Part shown: in pieces, positions 1 through 12,914 of the stretch | Position numbering within the stretch: the stretch's first letter is position 1 | How the letters are laid out: each line of letters opens with the position of its first letter | Assembly: GCF_963576545.1 (NCBI RefSeq) | Contig: NC_083641.1 | Location: 18,422,523-18,486,522, forward strand | DNA from: Limanda limanda | Lineage: Eukaryota > Chordata > Actinopteri > Pleuronectiformes > Pleuronectidae | Direction of reading: 5' to 3' | Length of the DNA stretch: 64,000 bases | Program-made: the position numbers and the translations under genes | Notes under the pieces: model-generated | The model's input: the letters and a program-made list of their open reading frames with translations, nothing else | Databases searched by the model: none | What the model was told of the DNA's origin: nothing

Positions 1-90
1 ACATTGTGATCAACTGTGTTTAACTGCTGGATTTGTATAATACCCTCACAGTAACTGTATTTGTCTTTTCCACCTCTCTTTGTTTTTCAG

Positions 91-3000
91 GGTGCGTCAG
101 CTCTGTTTGACATGATCGAGTATTATGAGTCCGCCACACATCTCAACATTTCCTTTAACAAGCACATTGGCACGCGGGGATGGCAGGCAGCAGCTCACAT
201 GATGCGAAAGGTGAGAGTTCATTGTTTTACAGTGTGTGACATCTATATTGCAGATGAAAAGGACAATGTAGGAATGAACAGATATTACATTTTTTATTCA
301 TGGATCTAAAAAATAACATAATAACTGCAACAGTAAACCCCTCATGTTTTTATCAGCATGATATTTAATTATTGTACAGCAACAAAATATGTGATTAGAG
401 GATAGATGGGATAATGACAATAAACAGTGTGAAATGCAGGGTTTCCCCCAGTGCTGTATAGGCCTGGCGGGCCGCCAGGCTTTTCTCCCTCCCCCGCCAG
501 GCTAAGCGTCGCTTGTTTTTTTTATTTAAAAAAAAAAAAAAAAAAATCCGTCACTAGCACACATCAACAACACTTCACTTCCTCATTGAGCCCCGATCCC
601 CAAGCAACCCCATCCTATTGGTCCAAACAGTCACATGTCCCACCCCGACCCATTCACTGACCCTCAGACATCAGAACGCTCCTTCAACACAGTGTTTTAC
701 TGAACATAAGTCAAAACCAAACATAAACATAAACCTAGTCCGTTACACTATTAGGCTGCAGCTATTTGGTTTTATTTATTTAAAAATAGGGTACTTCTTA
801 TTTCATACATTTTCCACAAATATGGGGAGGATTCAAATAGCCCTACAAAGTTCTGTGTCAAAGTAGGCCGACACTTGCCTGTGTATTTTGTTTGTTTGTT
901 ATTTTGTTGCTTGTCTGTTTGAGTAGCTGGCTGAAAGCAAAGAAGTAGTAGGCTTACCTTTTATTGGTAACCTAACTGTTACGGTTCATTGTTTCTGAAA
1001 AAAGAGGCCTGACTGCTATGTTCACAGCAAACTTGAATTTTTTTTAATATTAAGTAGGGCTGCCACTAACGACTATTTTTCTATCGATTAATCTGACGAC
1101 TATTTTATCGATTAGTCGATTAGTCTAAACAATCAATTTTCCTCCAAAAAAATCAAATTGACCATTTCAATTCAGTTAATTTTATTTTGATAACAACAAA
1201 CTGTATGTCATCGTATAATGCAGCACAAAACAAAATGTAAACAAAGGCTCAAATATTAAAGTGCAAAACTGTAGGTTTAAACTAGCAACTCCAATGTGAT
1301 AAAAATAAATAAAAAAGAGGGCCTCAGCTACGGCGGTAGCTGAGGTGACCGCGAGAAGGCTTCTCTAGCAGCCCTACCACCAGGCTTAGCAAATTTTCTG
1401 GGGGAAACCCTGGAAATGTTTTTGTCTCTCAAAGTGAACATTGAGGATGGACTATAAAAGTATTTGTTTTCAACCTCGAGGTTCTCCAATACGACCGATT
1501 TTTGTAATTGTTGCTTTGTACCCAGGGGGGATGACAAATCTTTCAGCTCTTCTTTTTCACTGGCTGATGTTTGCTGTTGTTGTTGTGCAGCTCTGCTGCT
1601 TTCTGTCGACACATCCAGAGTCATGCTCTTGCCCTCAAAGGCGTTCTCTGACGTCAGTAATCACTTGGTACTGTTGGGCGCAAATACGTTAATATTTCAC
1701 CTTTCGAGCTGAATCTGTGAGAAACACAAGGATACAAACAGCTGCTGGTTCATTTGTACAGTGTTCTTTGAATCAACAGTGAACCACTTTACAAAAGAAG
1801 ATTTTAATACAGTTGTGAAAAGTCTGAAATGAAAATGGTTTCATTAGTTTTCTAAGTTAGTTGAGTTTGTGGGTATTTTGTGGGTTAAAGTTCAGCTCCT
1901 GGCTCAACACTAATCTCTTTACCAAACCACAAATTACATTATTATTAGTTGTGTGGTCTTCTTAATAGTTTTTCATAGAGGGAAAAACAACAAATTCTCA
2001 ATCACATTTACTAATGATTCAATAACTGTTTACAAAAAGTTATGAATACCACAGTTCTACTGTAGTCACAGCTCTGACTCTGAGAGGATACGTTTTTTTA
2101 ATGCATCAGTGGTTGAATCAAAAGGCTTTCCAGAGTCTACAGGCACTAGTGTCTGGTGATGAATAAAAAACACACACTAGTTTGTAGATTCTTTGTGTTG
2201 TAGTTTGTTTGAAGTCATCACTCGTTTAAGCAAAGACCCACAGAACACACAAATATTTTGAAAACAATGTGTCCCTGAATCCCTCATGTGAGCTTCTGGA
2301 TTCATCAGAGGGGGGGAAAAAAGAGGACATTACTTTCATCTGGGCTTGATTGTTTATTCACAACATTTTTGTCATTTGAAGATGAAGTTGTATTTATGGA
2401 AACAGATGTAGCTCTTAGTTGGCCTTGTCATCAGTGTTCTACAGCTGAGATAATGGGAGGTTACACGACAAGGGTAAAAGTATCCAACTAGATTGCGAGA
2501 GGATTCAATGGTGGAAGATGTGTGTGTTACCTCAGGGTCACGGGTTGAGCTGTTTTTTCTGGAAAATTAATTGTATCTCTGTGTGTGTGTCCCCCTCAGA
2601 CGAGCTCTCTGCAGTATCTCGATGCACATAACACGCCCCTGCTGGATCACTCGGCTCCCTTTGTGGCACGAGCTCTCAGGATCAGTGGCAGCTTGGCAGT
2701 CCTCCACCTGGAGAATGCAGGAATATCTGGCAGACCGCTCATGTTACTGGGTAAGAGAGAGAAAAGTACCAGGGAGGCGATGGGGTGGTGTACAAGGGGT
2801 TTTCTCTTTTCAGACCTGTTTTTCTCATCTCCCTCTTTTCCCTCACCTTCATTTGTTTTCTTTTTTCTGCTCAGCCACGGCTCTGAAGATGAACATGAAT
2901 CTGCGGGAGTTGTACCTCGCAGACAACAAGCTCAATGGCCTGCAGGATTCAGCCCAACTTGGCAACCTGCTCAAGTTCAACTATAACATCCAGATCCTGG

Positions 3001-6000
3001 ACCTGCGTAACAACCACATCCTAGACTCTGGTACGCAGCACTGATGGAGCACAAACAGTAACAATAGAGGACTGTTTTAAAGCCTATGTGTTTTCTCAAG
3101 GTGGAATTATTTGTTAAAAAGATTTGTTATCGAGCGAACACCTCTGTACCTTTTTTCACAAACTCAGAAAAGAGGTTATTGATCCCTTTGGATAAGTAAA
3201 ACAAAGCCAAGAATGGAATATACAGTAAACAATATACATATTGTTCAAAGTTACATAAAGTTCATAGAGGCATCCTGCCAAGTACAAACCAGTCAAGTAA
3301 CTGGACCTTAATCCTATCTTTTCAGAAAATACCTTTTGCATATTGACCAGCAGCAGGACAGATGTGTTGTAATGCAATTATTAGTTTTATCATCTTTTCA
3401 CATCATTGTTGTATTAGTATGATAAGCCAGGTTTATTATTTAGTTGTTTTAAATCTGTGCGGCTGTGGCTCACAAGGTAGAAGAGGTCGGCCGTTCAATT
3501 CCTGGCTCCTCCAGGCTGCATTCCAATGTGTCTTTGGGCAAGTTACTGAACTTTAAGGATACCCTGACGGATGTGCAGACAGTGAACAGTGTGTGATAGA
3601 ATAAGTGCTGTGTGTAGCAATGCTGTATGAGTGTGTGTGTGTGTGAGAATAGGTTAATATGACTTGGAATGTAAAGCACTTTTGAGTATTTAGTATTTTT
3701 AGTATTGTTTATAATAGATAATTAACATGATGTCGGTTAAGGTTAACATTTTTAAAGTTCCTAATTGGATACAAAGATGCCACTTTGTATTTGGTTTTAT
3801 GAGAGACCCACATATGAAGGCCCGAGTTCACATGCACCTGCCACGGGTTAGGTTACTTCCCCATTCTCTCTCTCCATTTCATGCTTGAAATGTCCTTTGA
3901 TTAAAGGCAAGATGTTGTACTCAAAATGTCAAACATCAGCGACCCCCTAATTTCTTGACCATTAGCAAACAACAAAACTCAGAAACAGAAGGGGAGATTG
4001 TGACCTACTTATCTGCAGCATGTCTTGTTGCAGAATCAAACAACCCTGAGGGGATACATCTAGTTTTGCTCTGCTTATGATGCTTTAAAAGGTAGAGGTT
4101 GATCGATCACTTTGTCTGTGCTTTTTTTAAGGAAAAAAACACAAATACACTAATCTATCGTGATTTGCACTGGTTTTCATTTTCCCATTTAAGCAAATAT
4201 TTAATGTTTTCTCCCGCATCAACACTTTTTATTGTAGTTTTGACAGAATGTTACCCTATGGCAGCTTAACAGCGAATAAAGAACATAAAATATAGAAATA
4301 ATAAAGTAAATGGTCAATGCAAACAGCTGCTGCTATGTGAGACCATTTAATTTAGCTTAATTTTGATACTTTTAAATTAAAGGCAGAAACACTAACTTTG
4401 ACTCTTTTGCTTTCTGTCTCTTGTCATCTCAGGTCTGTCCTACGTGTGTGAGGGACTGAAAGAACAGAGGAGAGGCCTTGTCACTTTGGTCCTATGGAAC
4501 AATCAGCTCACACACAACGGCATGGGCTACCTAGCTGCTGCACTGGTACACACGCATGCACGCACGCACGCACTGCACACACACTCATCAGAGGTTTTAA
4601 GAGGAAAACCACAAGCTGTGTGTGTCTGTGCACAATTCAACTATCCGCTCATTACACTGTCAGAGAAGTGATCATAATAGCTCTCTGCTGTTTGTTATAC
4701 CTTCCCTCTCCTCACACAGCATCTGTTCATGCTCGGCAGCTTGACTACATCCACACTTGTACATTCTAACTGTTGCTTAATACACCCAGCCTGAGGTCTG
4801 TTTCTTTGACCCTCTGCAGTCCGGCGTATTCACCGGCTGTGTCTTGTGTGTTTTGGGATCCAGTATGTTGATATGCTATGTCAAAATGAAAACAGTTAAT
4901 TGTCTGTTGGCCACGTTGTGCTGGTTAAAAGATAAAACAAAGATTTTGCAAGGTAAACACAGTTTTCAATGTGGTGTTCAAGCACAGAAGTATTCAAATG
5001 GATTAATGGACAGAATGTACCTATGAAAAAGTAAATGTCACTGGAACACTGACAGGTAATATTCTTCCCACTGGGTTTGCTGTGGTGGTCTATGCTACCA
5101 TTGTGTAGACCCATACCAGTTATGTAACTTCCCAACAGCCACACAGCCTAGTTAATTTTAGAGCCCTCTTTACTGGTTATCAGTTCATGTGAAAGTGAAA
5201 ATGGCTGCTCCATGCAGCAGCAGAGTAGAGCGTGACTCTGTATATATATTTCTGGTCGTATGATTCTTTGACCCAGTGTTTAAGTGAAGTTTGATAGTTT
5301 CAAGAATAAAATTTCTGTCATTCAAGTCTGCGCAAACAAAAATTAGAATTTTTTTAAATATCATAAGGGTATCAAAGGTCAATATGAAAACAATGTGAAA
5401 GTAATAATGATCCTCCATTCAGCTTTATATGAAGTTGCAGCTCGTTTATATTCTGTCTGATTGGCTTTTAAGAAGTTAATAGATATAAATTCAAACATCG
5501 TAGGATCAATTCATGTAAACTGACCGATCACTACTTAAGATCTTAAAGAAACTTTTGTAGAAAAGTTTTTATATCTATCTCTAGACTGAAGAATTACCTT
5601 AACGTCTGCATGTTGTTAGTTATAGAGAATGAAGACACAGTCCTCGACTTAATTTTAGAAGCATGTGATTGTTTTTCTTTTAGAACATAAAGTCCTGCAT
5701 GTTTGAGCTCTTCTAAGAAACGGTGTGATGCTTTGAGGCCTGCAGGATTTTGAAGTAGAAATCCCTCCAATCATACTGATAAAGTGCGTCTCATGACTGT
5801 CCCTCCTACTGATTAAAGACCCTGGAAACAACCACAGTGTCACTGGGTGGCCTAATGCAATGAGATGCTAATGTCTGGCATATGACGATAACCAATAAAC
5901 CAAAATTAACAGAGATTTCTTACGTAGCAAAAATTGCTTGTTCAAACCATCAGCAACACAGTGATCTGACTTTTATGACTACACTGCCTCATTGCTAAAG

Positions 6001-9000
6001 AAATAACCGTTTTTAGCATTGAACACAGACATGTCTTTGTTTTCATTCTCTTCTGTTGTTTCTCTCAGCCATGCACTCAGAGTCTGGAGACTCTGAACCT
6101 TGGTCATAACTCGGTGGGTAATGAAGGGGTCCACAGGCTTAAAGACGGACTGATTGCCAACCGCTCGGTGCTCAGACTGGGCCTTGCTTCCACCAAACTG
6201 TCCTGCGAAGGTGGGAACTAATACCTGTGTTCCCCTTTTTCATTTCTTGTAAATAGTTTTTGCTGTCTGTTGCATTGGTGATTTATTCCTGCCATCTATG
6301 CTGTAGGAGCGGTGGCAGTGGCTGAATTCATCGCTGAGAGCCCCAGACTGCTGCGCCTGGACCTTCGGGAGAATGAGATCAAGACGGGTGGACTGATGGC
6401 CCTGTCGCTCGCCCTGAAGGTCAACACCTCTCTGCTGCGTCTCGATCTCGACCGGGAGCCCAAGAGAGAAACTGTGAGCATGAAGATAAGATGTAGGGAA
6501 GGGGGTAGAAGAGAGAGGAGGTAAAGGACCAGATATAGTCTAAACAGATGCACTTGTGTTTATCCTCCGCTGGGTGTCTGCTCACATATGTTTGTCAGCA
6601 CTTGTGGTCCAAGTGATAGATCCTGGGCTACACAAAGGTAGCCTGAGCAGACCCAGACTTTCCCTCATGGACTCGATGCATGTCAAACTGATCCTTCCAC
6701 TCAAATGTGGAATTTGGTGCCTAAGGAATAACTCCAAAACCAACAATGAAGTGATCCCATCAACAAGTATGTCTATAAATCTTAAGATAAGCCTAATGGC
6801 GCTTATTCATCTGCACCACAGAGCTCTGCTTTACAATAACTATTAAGAACAACTCAATGAGTCACACACTGTTTCACTGGGTGACGTGTTCCATCTTTGT
6901 GATGAACTGTAGTTTATTTTGAGCCAATCCCACCTACTCTGCTCTGCTGCAGCAAACTCTTGCTAGAGCACCGAATCCTCAGCTGATGTTAATCCCCAAC
7001 ATGAGCACCATTGACTTTTTTTGCCCTTTTTTAAAGAAATTTTACAAATTTGTGTGTTCAGAAGGGAAAATTATTCTTGGTGCCGAAAGCAACAGAAAGT
7101 GTAAAAAATAACTTTGGTTTTGGTCAGAATAACACCAGCCATAATGTTTTTAATATGATTAATGGGGCACTTACTTAAGTTCTTCATCAGAGTGCTGCAA
7201 GTAGAAAGATGGCAGGAAATTGGAAGCCACAACAAAGATCCTCTTATTTTTCTGTTCAAAGAAAATTGCTGTTTGAAGGAAAGATAATGTCACAAACTAA
7301 AACACCAGTCTTATTAATTTATATTTATTGTGATATTCTCGTGGTTTATTTGAGATGTTGAGGAAAATTTTGTGTCTCTTAGGTGAAGAGTTTCATTGAG
7401 ACCCAGCGTGCGCTGCTGGCTGAGATCCAGAATGGTTGTAAGAGGAACTTCATCCTGGCCAAAGAGAAGGAGGAAACCGAGCAGAAGATGAGACAGTCCG
7501 CATCCATGGCTGAAATCGCCACAGAGGATGGAACCACAGAAGAAGAGGAGGGGGAAGCACCAGCATCAGAGGCGAAAGACGACAAGGAAGGGAAAGAAGG
7601 AGAAATAGTGGAGGTGATCGAAACAACAGGAAAAGAAGAACAGGCATGCATCCAGGCTGGAGCGAGCTCTGAGACAAACGTGGAGTCTGATTCAGACACT
7701 GAGGATGATGAGGAGGAGGAGGAGGAGGTGATAACAAAGTCCTGCTCCACAAACACAAACCAGGCTGCTCCTCAAACCCAGCAGGGGGCCGTACAGCCCC
7801 CCCTCAGTGCCTCTGGGACTTCCTCGTCCCCGTCTGATCCACCTGCAGGAGGGCCATGTATCATTCCGGACATCACCATCACAGAATCCCCAGCTCCCCC
7901 TGGCACTCCTCCATCTCCCGGTCGCTCTATATCAGTCTCAAGCCCGGGGCGGGGTCGTAAGGTCTTCACGGTTACCCGGGTGGAAAGCCCCCCCTACCAG
8001 CAGCAGCAGCAGTTAGAACTCCAGAGAGCTGCACTGGCAGCTCTCAGCCAAACTAAAGAGCTCTCAAAGAAGCCCATGACACCTCCTGCCTCTGAAACAC
8101 CCACAGAAACACAGCAGACACAGGAGGATGTGAAAGAGCACTCACCTGCACCCGCACTGTCAACAGACTGTACCCTGACGGAGCAGAGTTCTATAGCACA
8201 CTCGGAGTCCACAGTAAATACTCCACTGACACACACAGAGACACAGTCGACAAGTCCACCCACAGAAGATGTAACAGCTAGTACTTTAGACCCCAAAGTC
8301 ACAGATCCAAATCTACAAGCACCGGCCCTGCCCTCCGACTCCTCAGCAGCACAGGCTGGAGAAGTTCAGCTCACTGAGGACGTTATACAGAGCACGCAAA
8401 GCCCCCAACCTGAAAACACTTCTGTAGAAGGAGAGGAGGAGAAGGTAGAAGATGGCAGAGAACTGATGTCCCCTGATAGTACAGAGGAAGAGTGTAAACA
8501 GTCAGATGAACCAAGTCAAACCCATGATAGTGTTCCTGCAGTAGACACGCAACCTCCAAAACCTGTACTTGAACAACTACAGATTGAGTTAGCATCTGTG
8601 TCAATGGAGAACCAGTCACCACACCAAACGCAGGAAGAGGAGGAGGAAAAGGAAGCATCGGCCCCCCTGTCAGAAATCGAAAACCCCACTTCGACAGAGG
8701 AAGAGGACAACCAGCCAAACCAAGAGGAACCAAGTCCAAAGCAGCAAACAGAGGCAGATGAAGAGAGCGTTAAGCCTGTTCTCTCAGTCCTGACTGATCA
8801 AGAGGCTCCTGCTGCCTCTCAGAGTGATACACAAGAGACAAGTCTTCAAGCAGAAGAATCCTCAGAGAGGAAGACTGTTCTCTCTGTCCTGACTGATCAA
8901 CAGGCTCCTGCTGCCTCTCAGAGTGATACACAAGAGACAAGTCTTCAAGCAGAAGAATCCTCAGAGAGTCCAGAATCTGCTTCGACTGGCTCTGTCTCCC

Positions 9001-9361
9001 CAGTGAAAGTGGAGGATTCAGCCGATGAGAGCTCTGCAGACGAGTGTTTCCCTGAAGCTCTGGACCAAGAGGAGGTGAATTCAGCTCTACCTAACGGCCT
9101 CAAGCCAGAGTTCTCCCTCCATCTTCTCGACCCCGAGAGCCCCAAACCTGGCAGCTGTGTGATGGAGCACGGTGAGTCCCTTTAATCGCTGATATTCTAT
9201 TTTGTAGATAGATAAAGTCACACCTGCAGTTTGTTTTGGTGTGAAAGTCTCTCTGATAATGTGTGTTGTGTGTGACACGTGCAGTGAGTGTGAGCTGTAC
9301 ACAGGACCTGGAGGAGCTGCTGCTAGAGGCCAGTTTGGAAACAGGAAGAGACGCACCATGA
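91..9361 (+). CDS. ppp1r37: PPP1R37, protein phosphatase 1 regulatory subunit 37 (5'-partial)
   Basis: Leucine-rich-repeat regulatory subunit that binds and inhibits PP1. Coding exons are 91-210, 2600-2750, 2875-3030, 4433-4545, 6069-6210, 6307-6473, 7383-9171 and 9285-9361. All have AG/GT borders and join in one frame: 904 residues visible plus TGA at 9359-9361. The first six exons encode LRRs nearly identical to vertebrate PPP1R37 (e.g. GASALFDMIEYYESATHLNI, LRELYLADNKLNGLQDSAQL). The 1.8 kb seventh exon is an acidic, Ser/Pro/Glu-rich disordered tail. It contains the RVxF-type PP1-docking motif KVFTVTRVESPP; the KVF codons are at 7959-7967. The N-terminal part, roughly 150 residues judged from the human protein, lies left of the window. 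The tail also holds a 33-residue tandem duplication. Identity rests on remembered family sequence and is very secure. Confidence 0.96.
437..1412. mobile_element. Non-autonomous hAT-like DNA transposon in PPP1R37 intron
   Basis: The ends are perfect 15-bp inverted repeats: CAGGGTTTCCCCCAG at 437-451 and its complement at 1398-1412. The hexamer gaaatg flanks both sides (431-436 and 1413-1418) and reads as a decayed target-site duplication. There is no transposase ORF. The interior has a poly-A tract (~530-546) and an ATCGATTAGTCGATTAGTC-type segment (~1080-1125) of the kind common in fish hAT-derived repeats. The class call is inferred from the CAGGG terminus. Confidence 0.75.
3455..3710 (+). 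repeat. Degenerate tRNA-derived SINE-like repeat
   Basis: It lies inside a PPP1R37 intron. It contains a decayed tRNA-like head (ggctcacaaggtagaagagg, then a ggttcaa-like B-box remnant 'ccgttcaattcctggctcct'), followed by the ctgcat..tgtctttgggcaag body and the 'tgtaaagcac' tail typical of a common teleost SINE. There is no protein and no clear target-site duplication. The family assignment is from memory. Confidence 0.55.
8776..8968 (+). repeat. 99-bp in-frame tandem duplication in the PPP1R37 tail exon
   Basis: Two almost identical units start at 8776 and 8875. The period is 99 bp (33 codons), and each unit encodes VLSVLTDQ(E/Q)APAASQSDTQ followed by ETSLQAEESSE. The repeat preserves the frame and lengthens the disordered acidic tail. 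Near-identity at silent positions indicates a recent duplication. Confidence 0.93.
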
Positions 9362-12300
9362 GGTTGTGAGGTAAACATTTGTCTCTATGTATGTGCAATA
9401 GAAATCTGAATTAGACAAAGATTCATCATCATACGAGCAACACCATCACGGACCAGAACCAAAGATTTATCCGCCGCACCTCCGGCCTCCCTTCACATAT
9501 CCCCTTCCCTTCATGTACTAAAGCTGAAGGATCGAAACACAACCAGAACTAGAACTTAACAGGAAACCCAACAAAAACAATCCAGCTAGTTGCTATACAG
9601 CTTGGTAAAATTGTCATCTGTCAAGTGTTTAATCGTTTTTACACTTTTTAAAACTCTCTACACCAGGAAGCAGCTGGTTAAGCACTGTTAGCATAGCTGT
9701 GCTGTTCTGTGTGTAGCTAATACACTGTATAAAATGAAGGTGTAGCCACAGTGTTTCTGGTGTAACAGCACTGGGGTGTGCAGGTGACAGGTGTGTTTAA
9801 AGTGTGTGTTTGTTCTGAAAGACGTCACAGCACGGAGGAGGCGGCAGAGGCCATGTTGACATCACAGCTGATGTCATGCACATGCACTACTATGACGTGC
9901 ACTGAAATACATGAAATACATCTCACTAAGGACATTTACAAAACTGTTGTGTCATTACAATGAAAACCACAGTTGTGCCCCTGACCAATTTGTTCCATCT
10001 GTTATGACGACACTCACTTGTGTAATTGTTGAGAACTTGAAACGAGACAAAAACACAAATTATCCAAACTGTCAGTTGTAGGTGTACAGACAGACTTTCT
10101 TTTTTTAAATCTGAAGTGTAATTCAGGGAACCAAGGTAGTTAAATCAGCTCCTTAATCATTTCCCTCCTGCGCTGTTTGTGTGGTTGCCACAGCAGAAAA
10201 TGAACAGTAGGTTGAACCACTAAAAGTCCAATGGCAAGAAGCCATTTGTGTCTTTCACGAGAGAGAACCCAAGCTCCCTCCGCTGCTGTTGACCTCAGGC
10301 CACCATGTTTGAAGAAGATGAGGCTGACTCTAACTCTGTCTGTTTTATGCCTTGAAATAAGTTCAAGTATGACATATGGTTTATCATTTGTGGATGATTG
10401 GTTGTTTAAAAATGTTTTCTGCTACAGTCAGAATTAATTTATCTCCTCTCTTCTGCTTTCCCAGGGACCGCGAGGACATGAGAGCACTCAGCTAGTTTGT
10501 CTGGCTCTACTGCGTGACTGATAAACCTCTGATGTTTCTGTCGTTTCTTTGACTTTACCACCAACATCCCCTTTCCATGAAGGACAGACGACCTGGAGTT
10601 ACAGTAAAAGCTCCGCGTGCGAGAACTCAAGCAACTTCTGGAAAATACACAAAGGACAAAATCGAACTGTGGAGCTCGGCTGTGACAAATAAGGAATCCT
10701 CTACATCCACACTACATTCACCACGTATACATATACACTGAGTAAGAGAAAGAGGAGGGGAGAAGAGGAATAAAGTCACCATGTTATCACTACATTTTGT
10801 CATATCTGCGATCTTTACACACAAAGCATCTGACGGAGAGACAATGGAGGACAGAGGAGGGAGGATGAACCCCGAACCAAAGACAGAACACAGACCTTTC
10901 CCACAATCCATACTCGCTCTCTTATGTATCGACTGTAGTTGGGGAAATAACTAGCATTTAAAGGTTTTTCATAACACGCACACAGAGACCTAACGAGGAC
11001 AAGGACGATGAGAAAAGTATAGTTGGTGGCACACACAGAAGACCAGATAAAAGTCGGGGACCATGCTGCGGGGACCTGCTGGCTTTACACACTTGTTCTC
11101 CAAGTGGAAGTCGATCACCGTCGGAGGCTTTTATATTCACGTAAGCTGAAGATGTCAACGTGTCTGTTTAAATGTCAGCGTTTTACGTCTGTGTACCCTC
11201 CCTCAATTAGCCTCTTACGAAAAGGAAAAAAAAACAAAAAAAAAACTCTAAGGGACCTTTGCCAAAGTGGTTTTCCTCTCGTCTGTTTCTTGTCCTCTGC
11301 TCACTTTGGCCCCTCAGGAATCAGCGTCCCCTCCCGCTGATGTGGAGGACCTGCTGCCGTCGGCCACCGCTACAACAAAACGGCTTCTTTCTTTTTAAGT
11401 CACAATGCTGAAAAAAAACAACAGAACATCTGCGAATGTTGGAAAGCAATGCTGTAATCTCTTGGTTCAGTTATTTACAGTTTAAAGAAGTTGTCGTCGT
11501 TGATTCTCAGACACTCTGTGGTAACCTCCCCTCTCCTCCCTCCTGTCGCTCAGTCTTCCGTTGGTACTCGGTGCCGCCTCACCTCTCCGCTCCAGCTCAT
11601 CATCCATGTTGCCTTCAAAGTCGTCACTTCACTCATCCTTTGTTTTTTTTCGTTTTGGCTGCTTTGAGAAATCAGTTCTTTTCTATTTATTTCACGGCTG
11701 TATGAGCCTCCTCTGATTTATTTTTCCCTCTTTGTCTTCTTCACCACCTCCTCATTTTATCTCTTTTTTTCATTTAGGGGTTGCTTTTAATGGTTAACCT
11801 CCTTTTTTGATGTATATTTCAGATTCACAATAGAGCAAATATTTAGTTTAGAATATTTTTTTCTTTTAAGGGCGGGGGGGGGGGGGGGATCTGTGTTGGG
11901 AGGAAAGGTTTATATGATTGAATGGTTGGTAGCAGCACTAATGAAAGCAAATACCCTGTTGCTTGAACGCTTCTCTGCTGGGTGAATATGTGGCCACAGG
12001 GGGGCGCTGGTGGTTGTGTTTTATAATTCCCCACAGTGGAGCCAGAACAAAGGATTTCACAGCATCATGTAACAAGTCTCTCCACATCCTGACGTCTCTG
12101 TTCACCTTGTCCTGAATTTTCCAAAGCAAGACAGTGAAACTTTACAAGAGAGCTGTGTTTTTTCTTTTTCTCGTGAGACTGATACAATCAAGTTTATTGT
12201 TTAGTTTTTTTTCTTCTGAAAAGGAGCATATTTGGACCCTCCTGCTCTTCTCCACCCAACAGAGAGTTTTCCCCCACTGTTTGTAATGCTTTAATTTTTA

Positions 12301-12400
12301 GAAATTTTTAATAATAATTTGTTAACTTAATTGAAATGTGCCGGAAATTACAAAGATATGTATGGCGAAATCTGTTCCTCTCAAATAAATGCATGTAATG
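9362..12400 (+). other. PPP1R37 3' untranslated region (inferred)
   Basis: About 3 kb follows the PPP1R37 stop with no convincing ORF. Homopolymer runs are frequent (T-rich tracts, G run at ~11873-11889). AATAAA at 12384-12389 is a reasonable poly(A) signal. The 3' end is inferred. Confidence 0.55.
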
Positions 12401-12914
12401 ACAAAAGGTGCGAGTGAATGATTCAATGAAATGAGCAGTTTTGTGATTTCCGGATGTTGGCGCACTGCAAATGAATATCAGGAAAACAAACGTGTACAGA
12501 ACAACTGAATGAATATTCATGAAACATGGTGGAAAGATGTGATGTGGTTTTGGGAAGAAGCCGATTCCTTTTGGTGCAGATCCAGGAATTCTTCTTTTCA
12601 CTTTCTTTAACATAGCGGGATCAGGAATTTTTCAATATATTGCTTGATTACTCAGAGATTAATATATGGATCTTGATGAAAAACATCAGCCATGTTTAGA
12701 AAACTGATATTTATGAGTGTTTGTGTAATATGGTGGAGATCTAACGAAAAATCTGGATCTATTACGGAACTGTTGGTCTTGGTGGAGGTCTGGACTCTGA
12801 GTGACATTCTTGTTTGTTCATCAAGTCTTAGGTGGGGGGTGATGGAAGTTAACTGTCTCCTCAGTTCCACGTTGTTGCTTTATTTGCTCATATTTCTTTT
12901 TCATAATCAGATCA

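Noticed and set aside
1328..1624. 98-codon minus-strand frame with poly-Q and charged residues
   Set aside because: It lies across the end of the hAT-like element inside a PPP1R37 intron, has no recognisable domain, and has no splice or promoter context.
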